From assembly GCA_020630695.1 (NCBI GenBank), contig JAHDIS010000027.1:1-47507 (forward strand): 47,507 nucleotides of DNA, written 5' to 3'. The position numbers and the translations under genes were made by a program. The DNA is from Paracoccaceae bacterium (GTDB taxonomy: Bacteria > Pseudomonadota > Alphaproteobacteria > Rhodobacterales > Rhodobacteraceae). The notes beneath the pieces were generated by a model. The model was not told the origin of the DNA. It worked only from the letters and a program-made list of their open reading frames with translations, and did not search any database. Positions 34,967-43,830 of the stretch are shown in pieces; the stretch's first letter is position 1, and each line of letters begins with the position of its first letter.

Positions 34967-34989
34967 CTGTGTTGTTAAACGCAACACAG
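34967..34989. promoter_or_regulatory. perfect 8-7-8 inverted repeat upstream of the MsrQ-like gene
   Basis: CTGTGTTG and CAACACAG flank TTAAACG, 17 bases upstream of the MsrQ-like start. The central GTTG-N7-CAAC contains a T-N11-A arrangement, the usual LysR-type recognition pattern. The only LysR gene on this side is the decayed fragment at 35114-35344. Confidence 0.5.
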
Positions 34990-35113
34990 TCGCCAATCCG
35001 TCGCACAAACCGCTAAAAACTTTGCAGGCTTACGGTTTTTTTGCCACGGCACCGCGTATAGTCGTTTTGTCCAGTATTCCGCGATCAGTTTGAGCGGGAA
35101 CCCATCAGTCTAG

Positions 35114-35344
35114 CCCGGAAATTCGGCCTTCCCTATTGCAGCGGTTTTGGCTGTGCGGGCGGGCTTGGGTATTCGTGATTTACTGAAAGAAGGCAGCAGC
35201 GATGATCTTAAGACCTGTCGATTGGTGCGCGTGCGGCCGGGATGGAACTTACCTGTTCTCGGCGTCTCGATGAACCGGCCAGACGGCGACCCGCAAATGA
35301 TGCTGACCTGCCGATTGATCGACTATGCGACCGCTCATCATTGA
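35114..35344 (+). pseudogene. C-terminal remnant of a LysR-type regulator
   Basis: In frame from 35114 the translation reads AFPIAAVLAVRAGLGIRDLL, then DDLKTCRLVRVRPGWNLPVLGV and finally CRLIDYATAHH before a stop. This follows the end of LysR effector domains: an A-x-R-A-G-L-G-I turn, D-L-x-x-G-x-L-V-x-V-x-P-x-W, and a closing LIDY helix. An in-frame stop precedes it at 35111, and no HTH or first effector subdomain lies between it and the divergent MsrQ-like gene. About 220 residues are missing, so it is a deletion relic. Confidence 0.6.
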
Positions 35345-35374
35345 TGAGACCAGCACGCACTGACAGGACATGAA

Positions 35375-36691
35375 TCAGGCGAACTGTGCCTTTGGTTCAT
35401 TCAACGTCAGTTCGTGGCTGGGCGTGGTGGCGCATTCCCGTGCGTGAATGCCAAGGCAAACCAATGCCGGCCACAGAAGGTAAGCTTCGATTTCGATGTT
35501 CTCACCGAAAGACAGAAGCACGAGAACCATACAAATACCCAAGGGCAGGCGGCCACGCGGCCCTGCCGCGGCATCCCAAAGCGCGAGCCCCGTTTGCCAC
35601 AGCAGAGGAACCAGAAAGGCAAGAAACCCAACCAGCCCTTTGACGAACAGCAGGCCAAACCAGGTGTGGTGGCTGCCGATTGGCATATATTCGACCAGAT
35701 GCGGGCCCGGCTGGACGGTGCCATGACCGAACCAGACGGCTTCTTCTTCCCAGCGCTCTTTGGCAATTCTTTGCAGTGTTGCGCGCACGCGTGTGCTGTC
35801 GGCACGGGCCGCTTTGAACCCCTCGATACCGGCCCCGATGGATTGAGCCAGCCAAGGCCCGGTTATCGCCAGCGAGGCCGTCAATCCGGACAGCGCAGCC
35901 CAGGCCCAACTGCGCAGGACCAAAGGCATCAGACGTGGCCCGATGGTACAGGCTACCAAGCCAACCAGCCCCATTCTGGATTTGGAGGCAAGGATCATCA
36001 AAGTGCCCGCAGCGACGCCTGCGGCGCGCCAGCGGTTGTCTTTTTCTTCCAGTGCGAACAACACCATCGTCACGCCCAACAAGGCTGCAAAGGGCGACCA
36101 TGGTGCATAGAATTGCCACCGGGGTGTCCAGGATGCAGGGTCAAACGTAAACAGGTAGACAGAAAAATACTCTGGCCCCGGTCCGCCAACCGCCTTGAGC
36201 GGAGATGTGAAGATGCGTTCTGGCAATCCGACGTAGGGCGCGATCAAAAGCACCGGCGCAATGCAAAGCGTCCAGAACCCCAAACGGCATTGTGCCCGGA
36301 TCAGGATTTCACGGCGGATCGGCAGGACAGCACCAATCAAAGGAAACAGCGCCAGAAGCGCCCAGCCCTTTGCCCATCCGATCGAGGATTTGATTGTCTT
36401 TTTCAGACCCAAGCCCCAGTCCAGATGACCGATCCAAAGCGCGACCAGCATGACCAGCATGCCGATCATCCATCCCCAGATCACAGGTGGGATCGAGCCG
36501 GTGGCTCTCAAGTCGTCACGGATCGCCGGGCCAAGGTAGAGCGACAAGACCACCAGCCCTGCCATCAACCATGCCAGAACCGGTCCGACGACATACAACG
36601 CGCCGACGGCATAGAACGGCCAGGTCCAGACTATCGTCTTCCAGACCATCGCTTCAGCAGGGTTTTGAGGGCTGATTGGCGCGGAAGTCAT
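35375..36691 (-). CDS. O-antigen ligase/Wzy-like polysaccharide membrane protein
   Basis: A 438-residue protein with about ten to eleven membrane segments and a large periplasmic loop (residues about 295-350). The C-terminal SHHTWFGLLFVKGLVGFLAF resembles the Wzy_C/O-antigen-ligase consensus, with the loop His and Arg residues typical of that family. It would polymerise or ligate repeat units on the periplasmic side. It starts two bases after the Wzz/GumC-like gene. Ligase and polymerase cannot be told apart from sequence alone; polymerase fits the cluster better. Confidence 0.8.
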   Translation of the reverse strand: MTSAPISPQNPAEAMVWKTIVWTWPFYAVGALYVVGPVLAWLMAGLVVLSLYLGPAIRDDLRATGSIPPVIWGWMIGMLVMLVALWIGHLDWGLGLKKTIKSSIGWAKGWALLALFPLIGAVLPIRREILIRAQCRLGFWTLCIAPVLLIAPYVGLPERIFTSPLKAVGGPGPEYFSVYLFTFDPASWTPRWQFYAPWSPFAALLGVTMVLFALEEKDNRWRAAGVAAGTLMILASKSRMGLVGLVACTIGPRLMPLVLRSWAWAALSGLTASLAITGPWLAQSIGAGIEGFKAARADSTRVRATLQRIAKERWEEEAVWFGHGTVQPGPHLVEYMPIGSHHTWFGLLFVKGLVGFLAFLVPLLWQTGLALWDAAAGPRGRLPLGICMVLVLLSFGENIEIEAYLLWPALVCLGIHARECATTPSHELTLNEPKAQFA

Positions 36692-36693
36692 GA

Positions 36694-38130
36694 TTAGCGT
36701 TTCTTCGCGTTCAGCAGGATTTCAATCAGCCAGCTTCGGATCCACCCAAGGGACAGTGCGAACAGCAGCATGAAGGTTGCTGCACCGCCTGCGGCCAAGG
36801 CCAGTTTCTTGCGCGGGGTGGTTTGCTCTTCGGGGAAGGTCGGGTCTTCGAGGACCTGAACCAAGGGATAAGATGCATAGACATCGGTTTTCTTGGATTG
36901 CGTGCGCGCGATGGCAGAGGCAAAGACCGCTTCGGCGACGTTGAAGTCGCGTTGCAGATCTTCCAGCCGGGCAGCCTTGGGGGCCAACCGGTTCAAACGC
37001 GCGGTTTGCAGTTGGAACAGGGCGCGCATTTCTTCAAGCTCGGCCAGCAGTCCAACCCGCTCGGACTCTTGACGAACCAACTCGGTCAAAAGCGCGGCGC
37101 GACCGCCATCGACAGACCGTTCCAAAGCGCTCGCATCGCCGGTCAATTCTGCTGCGCGTGTAGCGGCTTTTGTCCGGGCTGACTCCATGGCCGCTGCGGC
37201 CTTTTCAACTTTAGGGTGGCGATCGCCATAGTTGGCGCGGGCCTGCGCCAGCTCTGCTGCCGCGTCGGCCATTGCTTCGACCAGAGCGATATAGGACGTG
37301 TCGCCATTGAGACGCAGAATGCGGGAGGCCGTATCCGCATCAGCCCCAAGACGATCTTCAAGCCGCTGAACAGATGCGACCTTGCTTTCGTATTCGGAGT
37401 TTGCTGTGTCGATGCGTGCTTGCAGTTCGTCGGCTTCATCGACCTGACGATTGTATTGCTCTGCCGAATGCAATCCTGTTTCAGAACGCAGCTGTTCGAT
37501 TTCCAACCGTGTCGCGGATACGGAATCCCGATAGTCGCGGATTGCGCTTAAGCTGCCGTCCTCACGACTGTTCAACTCGTCGCCGCGCAGGCGGTCGATT
37601 TCGTCAAAAAAGGCGGCCAGAAGAGCAGCATTGCGGGACTGCGCTGCGACCGGGTCGGACGCCGTCAGTTTAACGTGAATGAAGGCCGTTTGATCGACGA
37701 GTTGCACGCGCGGCTTGCCAAACTCCTTGGCCGTGATGCCGAGGCGCCCCGCCGCGTCTTTTATCACGCGATCAGCCGCGAGAAGGCGTTTGTATGTTTC
37801 GGTGGGGCTGACAGAGTTGCTGGCAAAGGCCGAGCTTGCGTGGCTGGATGCCTGACCAATGTTTGCAAGGTTCACAGAGGAGGCAGATCCAGAGCCGGGC
37901 AGGATCAAAGACATGTGGCTGTCAAATGCCGGCGCGGCTGTTTTCAGATAGGTATTGATCGGGGTCCATATAATCGTGAGTCCCAAAATGCAGAACCAGA
38001 CATAGCGGGGCAGCCGACGTACGTCGCGGGTCGATCCACCACGAAATGCGCGCCGCAACGCTTGCTGCGCGTTCATGTTCGACTTGAAACTCGACCGCAG
38101 ATCGTTCGGCGAAATATCTTGCATAGTCAT
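36694..38130 (-). CDS. Wzz/GumC-like polysaccharide co-polymerase without kinase domain
   Basis: A 478-residue inner-membrane protein that sets chain length and links polymerisation to export. TM1 is at about residues 43-63 (YVWFCILGLTIIWTPINTYL), followed by a Wzz domain, a long coiled-coil region (residues about 190-410, including RIDTANSEYESKVASVQRLEDR), and TM2 near residues 445-465 preceded by a Pro-rich EDPTFPEEQTTPRKK. No Walker motifs or Tyr cluster follow TM2, so there is no attached tyrosine kinase. AAGGAG precedes the ATG at 38130. First in the wzz-wzy pair. Confidence 0.9.
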   Translation of the reverse strand: MTMQDISPNDLRSSFKSNMNAQQALRRAFRGGSTRDVRRLPRYVWFCILGLTIIWTPINTYLKTAAPAFDSHMSLILPGSGSASSVNLANIGQASSHASSAFASNSVSPTETYKRLLAADRVIKDAAGRLGITAKEFGKPRVQLVDQTAFIHVKLTASDPVAAQSRNAALLAAFFDEIDRLRGDELNSREDGSLSAIRDYRDSVSATRLEIEQLRSETGLHSAEQYNRQVDEADELQARIDTANSEYESKVASVQRLEDRLGADADTASRILRLNGDTSYIALVEAMADAAAELAQARANYGDRHPKVEKAAAAMESARTKAATRAAELTGDASALERSVDGGRAALLTELVRQESERVGLLAELEEMRALFQLQTARLNRLAPKAARLEDLQRDFNVAEAVFASAIARTQSKKTDVYASYPLVQVLEDPTFPEEQTTPRKKLALAAGGAATFMLLFALSLGWIRSWLIEILLNAKKR

Positions 38131-38279
38131 CCGGGTTCTCCTTCGCGAACAGAGATAAAGGAGTTTGAGCCGGACGTGTTATGCGCAGGAGGTATGGGGA
38201 TTCGGGCGTTTGCCCCAAAAACTATCCCTTGGGACAGTTCGGTGGCAAAAAACACTGGTTTTCAGAAAAGAATAGCGGC

Positions 38280-38301
38280 CACGCTGCCCCAAAACAGCGT
38301 G
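38280..38301 (-). terminator. possible terminator of the LuxR-type regulator
   Basis: Perfect 7-base arms CACGCTG and CAGCGTG enclose an 8-base loop, 31 bases past the regulator's stop. A T-rich tract (ATTCTTTTC) comes only after several further bases, so efficiency is uncertain. Confidence 0.35.
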
Positions 38302-38332
38302 CCTCTATCGATACACAATACCCGGAGTTCGT

Positions 38333-38947
38333 CTAAAAAAGACCAGCGTCGCGCGCGACAATCGCGGCCTGGGTGCGGTTGTTCACGTCGAGTTTGCGAT
38401 ACAGCGTTTTCATATGAAGCTTGATTGTCGGCTCTGTCAGGTCCAGATCCCGGGCGATTTCCTTGTTGGATTTGCCCTCGGTCAGGCCCTGTAGCACTTC
38501 CAGTTCGCGCTTCGTCAAACCTTTGGCCATTGGGTGGGATTCGGTCGAATCCGGCGCAGTCATGAAATCAATGGGGGCAAACTGTTCGCCCATAGCCATG
38601 AATTTGATCGCATTCACAAGCGATTTTGCAGGCAGGGTTTTCGGCACGAAACCCGCAGCCCCCATGCTGAGCGCCTGTTCCGCAATCTCTTTGGTCGCTT
38701 GACCGGAAATCAACGCGACGCGCTGGCCGCCGTTCATTTCCAAAGCCTTTGCCAGACTGTCGAGACCGTTCATTCCAGGCATCTTGTAGTCGAGAAGCAC
38801 AAGATTGTACGCCTCGTCTTCATTGATCCTGATGCAGGCTTCGTCAAAACTGGACGCGCTGCTTAGCTCAATACCCTCTTCTGCCCCTAGAAAGGCAATA
38901 AGAGTATCGCGGAGCAGGTCGTGGTCATCGGCTATCAATACCCGCAT
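38333..38947 (-). CDS. NarL/FixJ-type response regulator
   Basis: A 204-residue regulator. The receiver domain begins MRVLIADDHDLLRD, with the phosphorylated Asp in LVLLDYKMPGMNG. The C-terminal LuxR/GerE HTH is LTKRELEVLQGLTEGKSNKEIA with a TIKLHMKTLYRKL recognition region. The ATG at 38947 has AGGTG ten bases upstream; a TTG two codons earlier is an alternative. No kinase is adjacent. The nearest candidate partner is the hybrid kinase with an Hpt domain about 2.3 kb away. Position within the polysaccharide locus suggests it controls these genes. Confidence 0.92.
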   Translation of the reverse strand: MRVLIADDHDLLRDTLIAFLGAEEGIELSSASSFDEACIRINEDEAYNLVLLDYKMPGMNGLDSLAKALEMNGGQRVALISGQATKEIAEQALSMGAAGFVPKTLPAKSLVNAIKFMAMGEQFAPIDFMTAPDSTESHPMAKGLTKRELEVLQGLTEGKSNKEIARDLDLTEPTIKLHMKTLYRKLDVNNRTQAAIVARDAGLF

Positions 38948-38953
38948 CTTCAA

Positions 38954-39266
38954 AATTCACCTCTGGTAGTCTTTGCAACAAAGCATACGCCATTTTTTCA
39001 ATATGCATGAAGGTAAAGTTCCATTTTAGGGAGAAATTGGGTCAAGAATGGGTGCATTGCGCTACACCAACGGATAGCGCGATCTGAACGACCGGGTAAG
39101 GCGCGCTTCCTCTGGGCGTCTGTGGATAACCTTCCGAGCCTATATCGCGCCTATGCGCCGTTCGGCTCACCGATGCGTAAGTCACTAGTACGGAGGCGAA
39201 ATTGCGGGAATCGGGTGCGATGGCGCACCTCTAGGGCAACGAAATCACATGCCTTGGAGCCCCCAC
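38954..39266. other. upstream region of the divergent LuxR-type and glycosyltransferase genes
   Basis: This stretch separates two divergent transcription units and must hold both promoters. The part near the LuxR-type gene is AT-rich, the rest GC-rich. I find no clear palindrome or sigma-70 pair I would defend, and no coding frame with a ribosome binding site. Confidence 0.4.
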
Positions 39267-40658
39267 ATGCAACACCAGCTGCCAACACACTTCCGGAACG
39301 CCGTTCCAGCCTTTGATCAACCAAACTACGAGTTGCCGACCCGCAACGTACTGGGTCTGCCGGTTGTTGATACAACATCAGAGCAGGCGGTTGAGGCCTT
39401 GTTGTCGGGGGCTGCACGCAGCGTCTACTTCCTGAACGCACATTGCGCGAACCTGCGCGCCAAGGATCGCGAATATGCTTCTGCTCTTGCGCGTGCGGAT
39501 GCAATCCTTCCTGATGGGATCGGTGTTGAACTGGCGGCCAGAATGTCGGGTGGGGGCCTGACTGAAAACCTGAACGGCACCGATTTCACTCCTGCTTTGC
39601 TCCACGCGGCGTCGCGCCGCGGCATGTCGGTTTTCCTCTTTGGTGCTCGCCCGGGTACGGCTGAACAGGCCGCCAACAAGCTGGCCACCCAAATCCCGGG
39701 CCTGCGGATTGCAGGTACGCTGGATGGATATGCCGGCGCAGCAGACGAACAGAACGCCATTGACGTGATCAACGCGTCTGGTGCCGACATTGTTCTTGTC
39801 GCGATGGGTGTTCCCCTGCAGGAAATGTGGATCGACAGGAATCTGCCTGACCTGAACGCACGGCTTGTTCTGGGTGTCGGCGCACTCTTTGATTTTCTCG
39901 CTGGAAACGTCGTCCGGGCCCCTGAATGGGTTCGCAAAGCAAAATCCGAATGGGTGTGGCGACTGATGCAAGAACCACGCCGTTTGGCCAAACGTTACCT
40001 GATCGGGAACGGCACCTTCCTGGCACGGGCTGCAGTTCATGCGGTTCAGGAAAAGTCCAATGGCGCTGTTGCCAAACGCGCCATGGATTTTGTCCTGAGT
40101 GGTGCGCTGGTTCTGATGCTCGCTCCGATCCTGTTGTTCGTCGCCGCCCTGATCCGTCTTGAGAGCAAAGGACCCGCGATGTTCCGGCAGGAACGCGTTG
40201 GCCGCAATGGCGAGACGTTTACGATCTTCAAGTTTCGGACGATGCATACGGACGCCGAGGAACGCCTGGCGGCCATTCGCGCCCAGTCAGATCGCGACGG
40301 TATCTGCTTCAAAGCGCGTCACGATCCTCGGGTAACCCGTGTTGGCCGTTGGCTGCGCCGCTACTCTGTGGATGAACTGCCGCAGATCCTGAACGTTCTG
40401 AAGGGTGACATGTCGCTTGTTGGTCCGCGCCCGGCTCTGCCACGTGAAGTTGCAGCCTACCCTGGCGTTGCCATGGAACGTCTGGATGCCCGTCCCGGAA
40501 TCACCGGCCTTTGGCAAGTGTCTGGTCGTGCCGACATCGGGTTCGACAAAATGGTGGACATGGATGTGGCCTATGTCCGGTCCCGCAGTGTTCTGCTCGA
40601 CGTGATGCTTTTGGCGCTGACCGCACGCGCTGTAATCTCAGGGCGGGGTGCCTACTAA
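39267..40658 (+). CDS. fused WecG/TagA/CpsF glycosyltransferase and initiating sugar-phosphate transferase
   Basis: A 463-residue two-domain protein. Residues about 25-235 form a GT26 (WecG/TagA) domain: RSVYFLNAHCANL, ADAILPDGIGVELAARMSG, LNGTDFTPALLHAA, VFLFGARPGTAEQAA and MGVPLQEMWIDRN. Residues about 262-463 form a monotopic phosphoglycosyl transferase (PF02397): a hydrophobic anchor (LSGALVLMLAPILLFVAALI), FRQERVGRNGETFTIFKFRTM, RRYSVDELPQILNVLKGDMS and RPGITGLWQVSGR. The PGT part puts the first sugar phosphate on undecaprenyl phosphate and the GT26 part would add the second sugar. TGGAGC precedes the ATG at 39267. Confidence 0.93.
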   Translation: MQHQLPTHFRNAVPAFDQPNYELPTRNVLGLPVVDTTSEQAVEALLSGAARSVYFLNAHCANLRAKDREYASALARADAILPDGIGVELAARMSGGGLTENLNGTDFTPALLHAASRRGMSVFLFGARPGTAEQAANKLATQIPGLRIAGTLDGYAGAADEQNAIDVINASGADIVLVAMGVPLQEMWIDRNLPDLNARLVLGVGALFDFLAGNVVRAPEWVRKAKSEWVWRLMQEPRRLAKRYLIGNGTFLARAAVHAVQEKSNGAVAKRAMDFVLSGALVLMLAPILLFVAALIRLESKGPAMFRQERVGRNGETFTIFKFRTMHTDAEERLAAIRAQSDRDGICFKARHDPRVTRVGRWLRRYSVDELPQILNVLKGDMSLVGPRPALPREVAAYPGVAMERLDARPGITGLWQVSGRADIGFDKMVDMDVAYVRSRSVLLDVMLLALTARAVISGRGAY

Positions 40659-40773
40659 AAATGTAGAATAGATAGGAGGGGCTATCCGAATGGGTAGGCC
40701 CTTCATCCCGATGGCCAAGTGCGAACTCCCGATCTGTGTGAAATGGTGCAGGCAATCAAAAAGGAGGCATGAC

Positions 40774-41286
40774 ATGACATTTCACCGTCTGGCAATTGCG
40801 CTGACGTTCGCCTTTGCAACGTTTGCTGCGCCGCTCTATTCTGACACGTTGCCGAAACCGACAGGTCCTGTGATCTTGACCATTTCAGGTGAGATCGAAA
40901 ACACCAATGTCGACGGCACCGCACAGTTTGATCGTGTCATGCTCCGTGCCCTTGATAACGCTGAAATCGTAACCGAAACGATTTGGACGCCGGCCACCCA
41001 TACGTTTACAGGTGTGCGTCTTGAGACCCTCTTGGAGCATGTCGGCGCAAAAGGTGGGTTGATCAAAGCAACCGCTATCAATGACTACACCGTAGAGATC
41101 CCGACCTCTGATGCGACGGCAGGTGGGCCGATTGTGGCTTTTGCCATGGACGGCCAGCAGATGTCGCGCCGCGACAAAGGTCCACTTTGGGTAATCTACC
41201 CGTTCTCATCTTCCAGTGACTATAGAACAGAAGTGATTTATTCACGTAGCATATGGCAGCTGGATCGAATGACCATCGAAGAATGA
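40774..41286 (+). CDS. periplasmic SUOX-fold protein, PruR-like (probable pterin-binding sensor)
   Basis: A 170-residue exported protein: signal peptide at about residues 1-23, then a small oxidoreductase-molybdopterin-type (SUOX) fold. Recognisable parts are GPVILTISGEI, FTGVRLETLLEHVG, IPTSDATAGGPIVAFAMDG, RRDKGPLWVIYPF and the C-terminal IYSRSIWQLDRMTI. It lacks the Mo-coordinating Cys of real enzymes in this fold. In Agrobacterium tumefaciens a protein of this kind, PruR, binds pterins in the periplasm and regulates a membrane partner controlling biofilm. Here the stop overlaps the start of a hybrid kinase (ATGA), its likely partner. A strong AAGGAGG lies before the ATG. Confidence 0.85.
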   Translation: MTFHRLAIALTFAFATFAAPLYSDTLPKPTGPVILTISGEIENTNVDGTAQFDRVMLRALDNAEIVTETIWTPATHTFTGVRLETLLEHVGAKGGLIKATAINDYTVEIPTSDATAGGPIVAFAMDGQQMSRRDKGPLWVIYPFSSSSDYRTEVIYSRSIWQLDRMTIEE

Positions 41287-43814
41287 TTCAGGCCCTTTCG
41301 AATAGGCGAGAGGGCGACGCTTCACTGTGGCGCCGTGGCCGGATCCTGTTAACAGGGATCGGGCTGCTTTGCGTGGTATCCATTGTTTTTCTGGTTTCTG
41401 AGATTGTTCAGGAACTGCGGTTCCTGAACTCTGCCAGTTCCGACAATGTCCATTGGGTACTTTCACAGTCCGAAGTTGAGCTTCTGGAATTTGAAAACGC
41501 TGTTATAGCGGCGCAGCAAGACGGCAGCCAAAGACAGCTTGATTTCCTCGTTGTGGAATTTGACGTTTTCTACAGCCGTATGACAACGCTTGCTGTCGGC
41601 TCTCTTTATACGGATTTGCGGGCGATCAACGAATTCGGTCAGCCAATCGCAGAGATCCGGGCGAAACTTGAAAACATGATCCCGGTGATCGATGGCAGCG
41701 CTGACCAGTTGCGCCAAGGGTTGCCTGTGCTGCATCAGGAGGCCAACGAAATCAGGCCATTGCTGCGTCGTGCATCGACAACGGGGCTGCAATATTTCGC
41801 TGAGTTGTCAGACCGCAGCCGGGCGTCAGTGTCCTGGACTTTGCTTCGACTGGCCTTGATCACGGTTGCACTGCTAATGGCTCTGGTCATTTTGCTAGGA
41901 CATACGCGCCGGGTCAGCAAAGAGACGGAAAACCATGGATACGAACTGGCCGATGCCTACGCGCGCCTGAATACCATTTTGGAAACCTCGCTGGATGCGG
42001 TGGTCGTATCCGATATGGAAGGTCGGATTCTCAACTTTAATTCTGCGGCTGAACGCATTTTCCAGCACTCTTTCGATGACGTGGTTGGAAAAAATATCGG
42101 TGAGATCATTATTCCGGATCACCTGAAGCCCGCTCATGACGCGGGAATGAAACGAATGCGTGAAACCGGCGAACAGAAGGTTGTCGGGCATGGCCGCGTC
42201 CGTCTCGAGGCGAAGCGCAAGAATGGCGAAGTGTTCCCTGTCGAACTCGCGCTGGAAAAAGCGCAGGCCGACGACGACGAACTCCTGGTCGCGTTCCTGC
42301 GTGACATTTCTCATCGCGTTGCCTCTGAAAACGAGTTGGTCGAGGCAAGAGACAAGGCATTGGCGGGTGAAAAGGCCAAGGCAGAATTTTTGGCGATGAT
42401 GACGCATGAAATCCGTACACCTTTAAACGGGCTGTTGGGGAACCTTGCGTTGCTGGAAAAGACCCATTTGTCCAAAGGGCAGGACCGCTATGTGCGAAAT
42501 ATGGGTCTGTCGGGCGAAACGCTCATGCATCATGTTGATGCGGTTCTCGACGTGGCACGTTTTGAATCTGGAACTTCTACGTCCAAAGAAGAAGTTGTTC
42601 ATCTTGGCCAACTGGTTCAGGGAATTGTGGACGCGCAGGCCAGCGCCGCCGAAGCCAACGGCAATCACATCCAGTGGGGTTGGTTGGATGAACCGCTGGA
42701 ATGGGTCCGCATCGATGCGTCTCGTTTGCAGCAAGTTTTGCTGAATCTCGTCGGTAATGCGATCAAATTCACGCACGACGGTAGAATCTCAATTGAAATG
42801 GAACAATCGAGGCTGACCGGCGAGGAACGCGCGCTTGAAATGCGAGTGATCGATTCCGGTATTGGGATCTCAGACGAGAACCAAGAGCGCATCTTTGATG
42901 ATTTCCAAACCATCGATGACGCGAATGTTGCCGGCGTTTCCGGCACCGGACTTGGGCTCGGCATTGCGCGTCGATTCATCGAAGCAATGGGCGGCGAAAT
43001 TGGCGTCGAAAGCACGCCCGGCGAGGGAAGTGTATTTTGGCTGCGCATTCCTGTCGTGCCCGAAACTGGTCCCAAAGTCAGTCACATCCCGGAGCAGCCG
43101 GTCCAGGTTGTTCCCTGTGATCTGCTTTTGGTGGAAGACAACGAAATCAATCTTGAAGTCGCGCGGGAAATGCTGGTCAGCCATGGTCATACCGTGACGG
43201 TCGCGCGTGATGGTGAAGAGGCTGTCGAGACGGCCAATACTCGGCGCTTTGACCTGATCCTGATGGATATCCGCATGCCAAAGCTGGACGGATTGGGCGC
43301 CACTCGCCTGATCCGCGAAGGCGGCGGTGCAAATCATGATGCCCCGATCATTGCTTTTTCAGCGAACGTACTGCCGGAAGCCAAAGACCGGTTTACCGCG
43401 GCTGGTATGACAGGTTTCTTGCCGAAGCCGCTGAACGAAAACGAACTGCGTCAGGTTTTGGCAAAGTTTGGCCCCGGGGCTGATCATTCACACACCACAG
43501 ACAAACCAAAGGTGGAAAAGCCAATGGAACACGCCGTAGAACTGAGCCCGTTGGAAAAACTCAAGCATCGTCACATTGACGAAACGCGCGACTTGTTCGA
43601 CTGGCTGGCAAGCGCTCCTTCGGATCACAACGAAATCGCAGAGCGTGCCCACAAGGTTGCGGGTAGCGCGGCGGCCTTTGGTCAGTCTGGACTGCGCGAA
43701 GCGCTGGTTGCTGTTGAAATGGCCGCCGAAGCGGGCGACGGCAGCGCGCTGGATAGCGCCTTGGAATCCGCGCGCAAGGCGTGGCAAGACGCGCCAGAGC
43801 CAACATTGGCCTGA
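41283..43814 (+). CDS. hybrid sensor histidine kinase with PAS, receiver and Hpt domains
   Basis: An 843-residue inner-membrane kinase. TM1 is at about residues 17-38, a helical periplasmic region of about 145 residues follows, TM2 is near 185-207, then a PAS domain (LNTILETSLDAVVVSDMEGRIL onward). HisKA has His375 in THEIRTPLNG, and HATPase shows NLVGNAIKFTHDG and GTGLGLGIARRF. The receiver has Asp662 in ILMDIRMPKLDG, and the C-terminal Hpt has His790 in RAHKVAGSAAAFG. This gives a His-Asp-His relay needing an external receiver. The ATG at 41283 overlaps the PruR-like stop, so the two are made together. The periplasmic region would contact that protein (inference). Confidence 0.94.
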   Translation: MIQALSNRREGDASLWRRGRILLTGIGLLCVVSIVFLVSEIVQELRFLNSASSDNVHWVLSQSEVELLEFENAVIAAQQDGSQRQLDFLVVEFDVFYSRMTTLAVGSLYTDLRAINEFGQPIAEIRAKLENMIPVIDGSADQLRQGLPVLHQEANEIRPLLRRASTTGLQYFAELSDRSRASVSWTLLRLALITVALLMALVILLGHTRRVSKETENHGYELADAYARLNTILETSLDAVVVSDMEGRILNFNSAAERIFQHSFDDVVGKNIGEIIIPDHLKPAHDAGMKRMRETGEQKVVGHGRVRLEAKRKNGEVFPVELALEKAQADDDELLVAFLRDISHRVASENELVEARDKALAGEKAKAEFLAMMTHEIRTPLNGLLGNLALLEKTHLSKGQDRYVRNMGLSGETLMHHVDAVLDVARFESGTSTSKEEVVHLGQLVQGIVDAQASAAEANGNHIQWGWLDEPLEWVRIDASRLQQVLLNLVGNAIKFTHDGRISIEMEQSRLTGEERALEMRVIDSGIGISDENQERIFDDFQTIDDANVAGVSGTGLGLGIARRFIEAMGGEIGVESTPGEGSVFWLRIPVVPETGPKVSHIPEQPVQVVPCDLLLVEDNEINLEVAREMLVSHGHTVTVARDGEEAVETANTRRFDLILMDIRMPKLDGLGATRLIREGGGANHDAPIIAFSANVLPEAKDRFTAAGMTGFLPKPLNENELRQVLAKFGPGADHSHTTDKPKVEKPMEHAVELSPLEKLKHRHIDETRDLFDWLASAPSDHNEIAERAHKVAGSAAAFGQSGLREALVAVEMAAEAGDGSALDSALESARKAWQDAPEPTLA

Positions 43815-43830
43815 CGCGCCTTTCTAAGAT

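Noticed and set aside
35414-36697. Plus-strand open frame of 427 codons opposite the Wzy-like gene
   Set aside because: Arg/Gln/Pro-rich shadow of a membrane-protein gene, with no ribosome binding site or motif.
40774-41286. Catalytic molybdenum oxidoreductase subunit
   Set aside because: The protein has only the short SUOX-type core with no Cys ligand for Mo, and it is coupled to a kinase rather than to a haem or redox partner.
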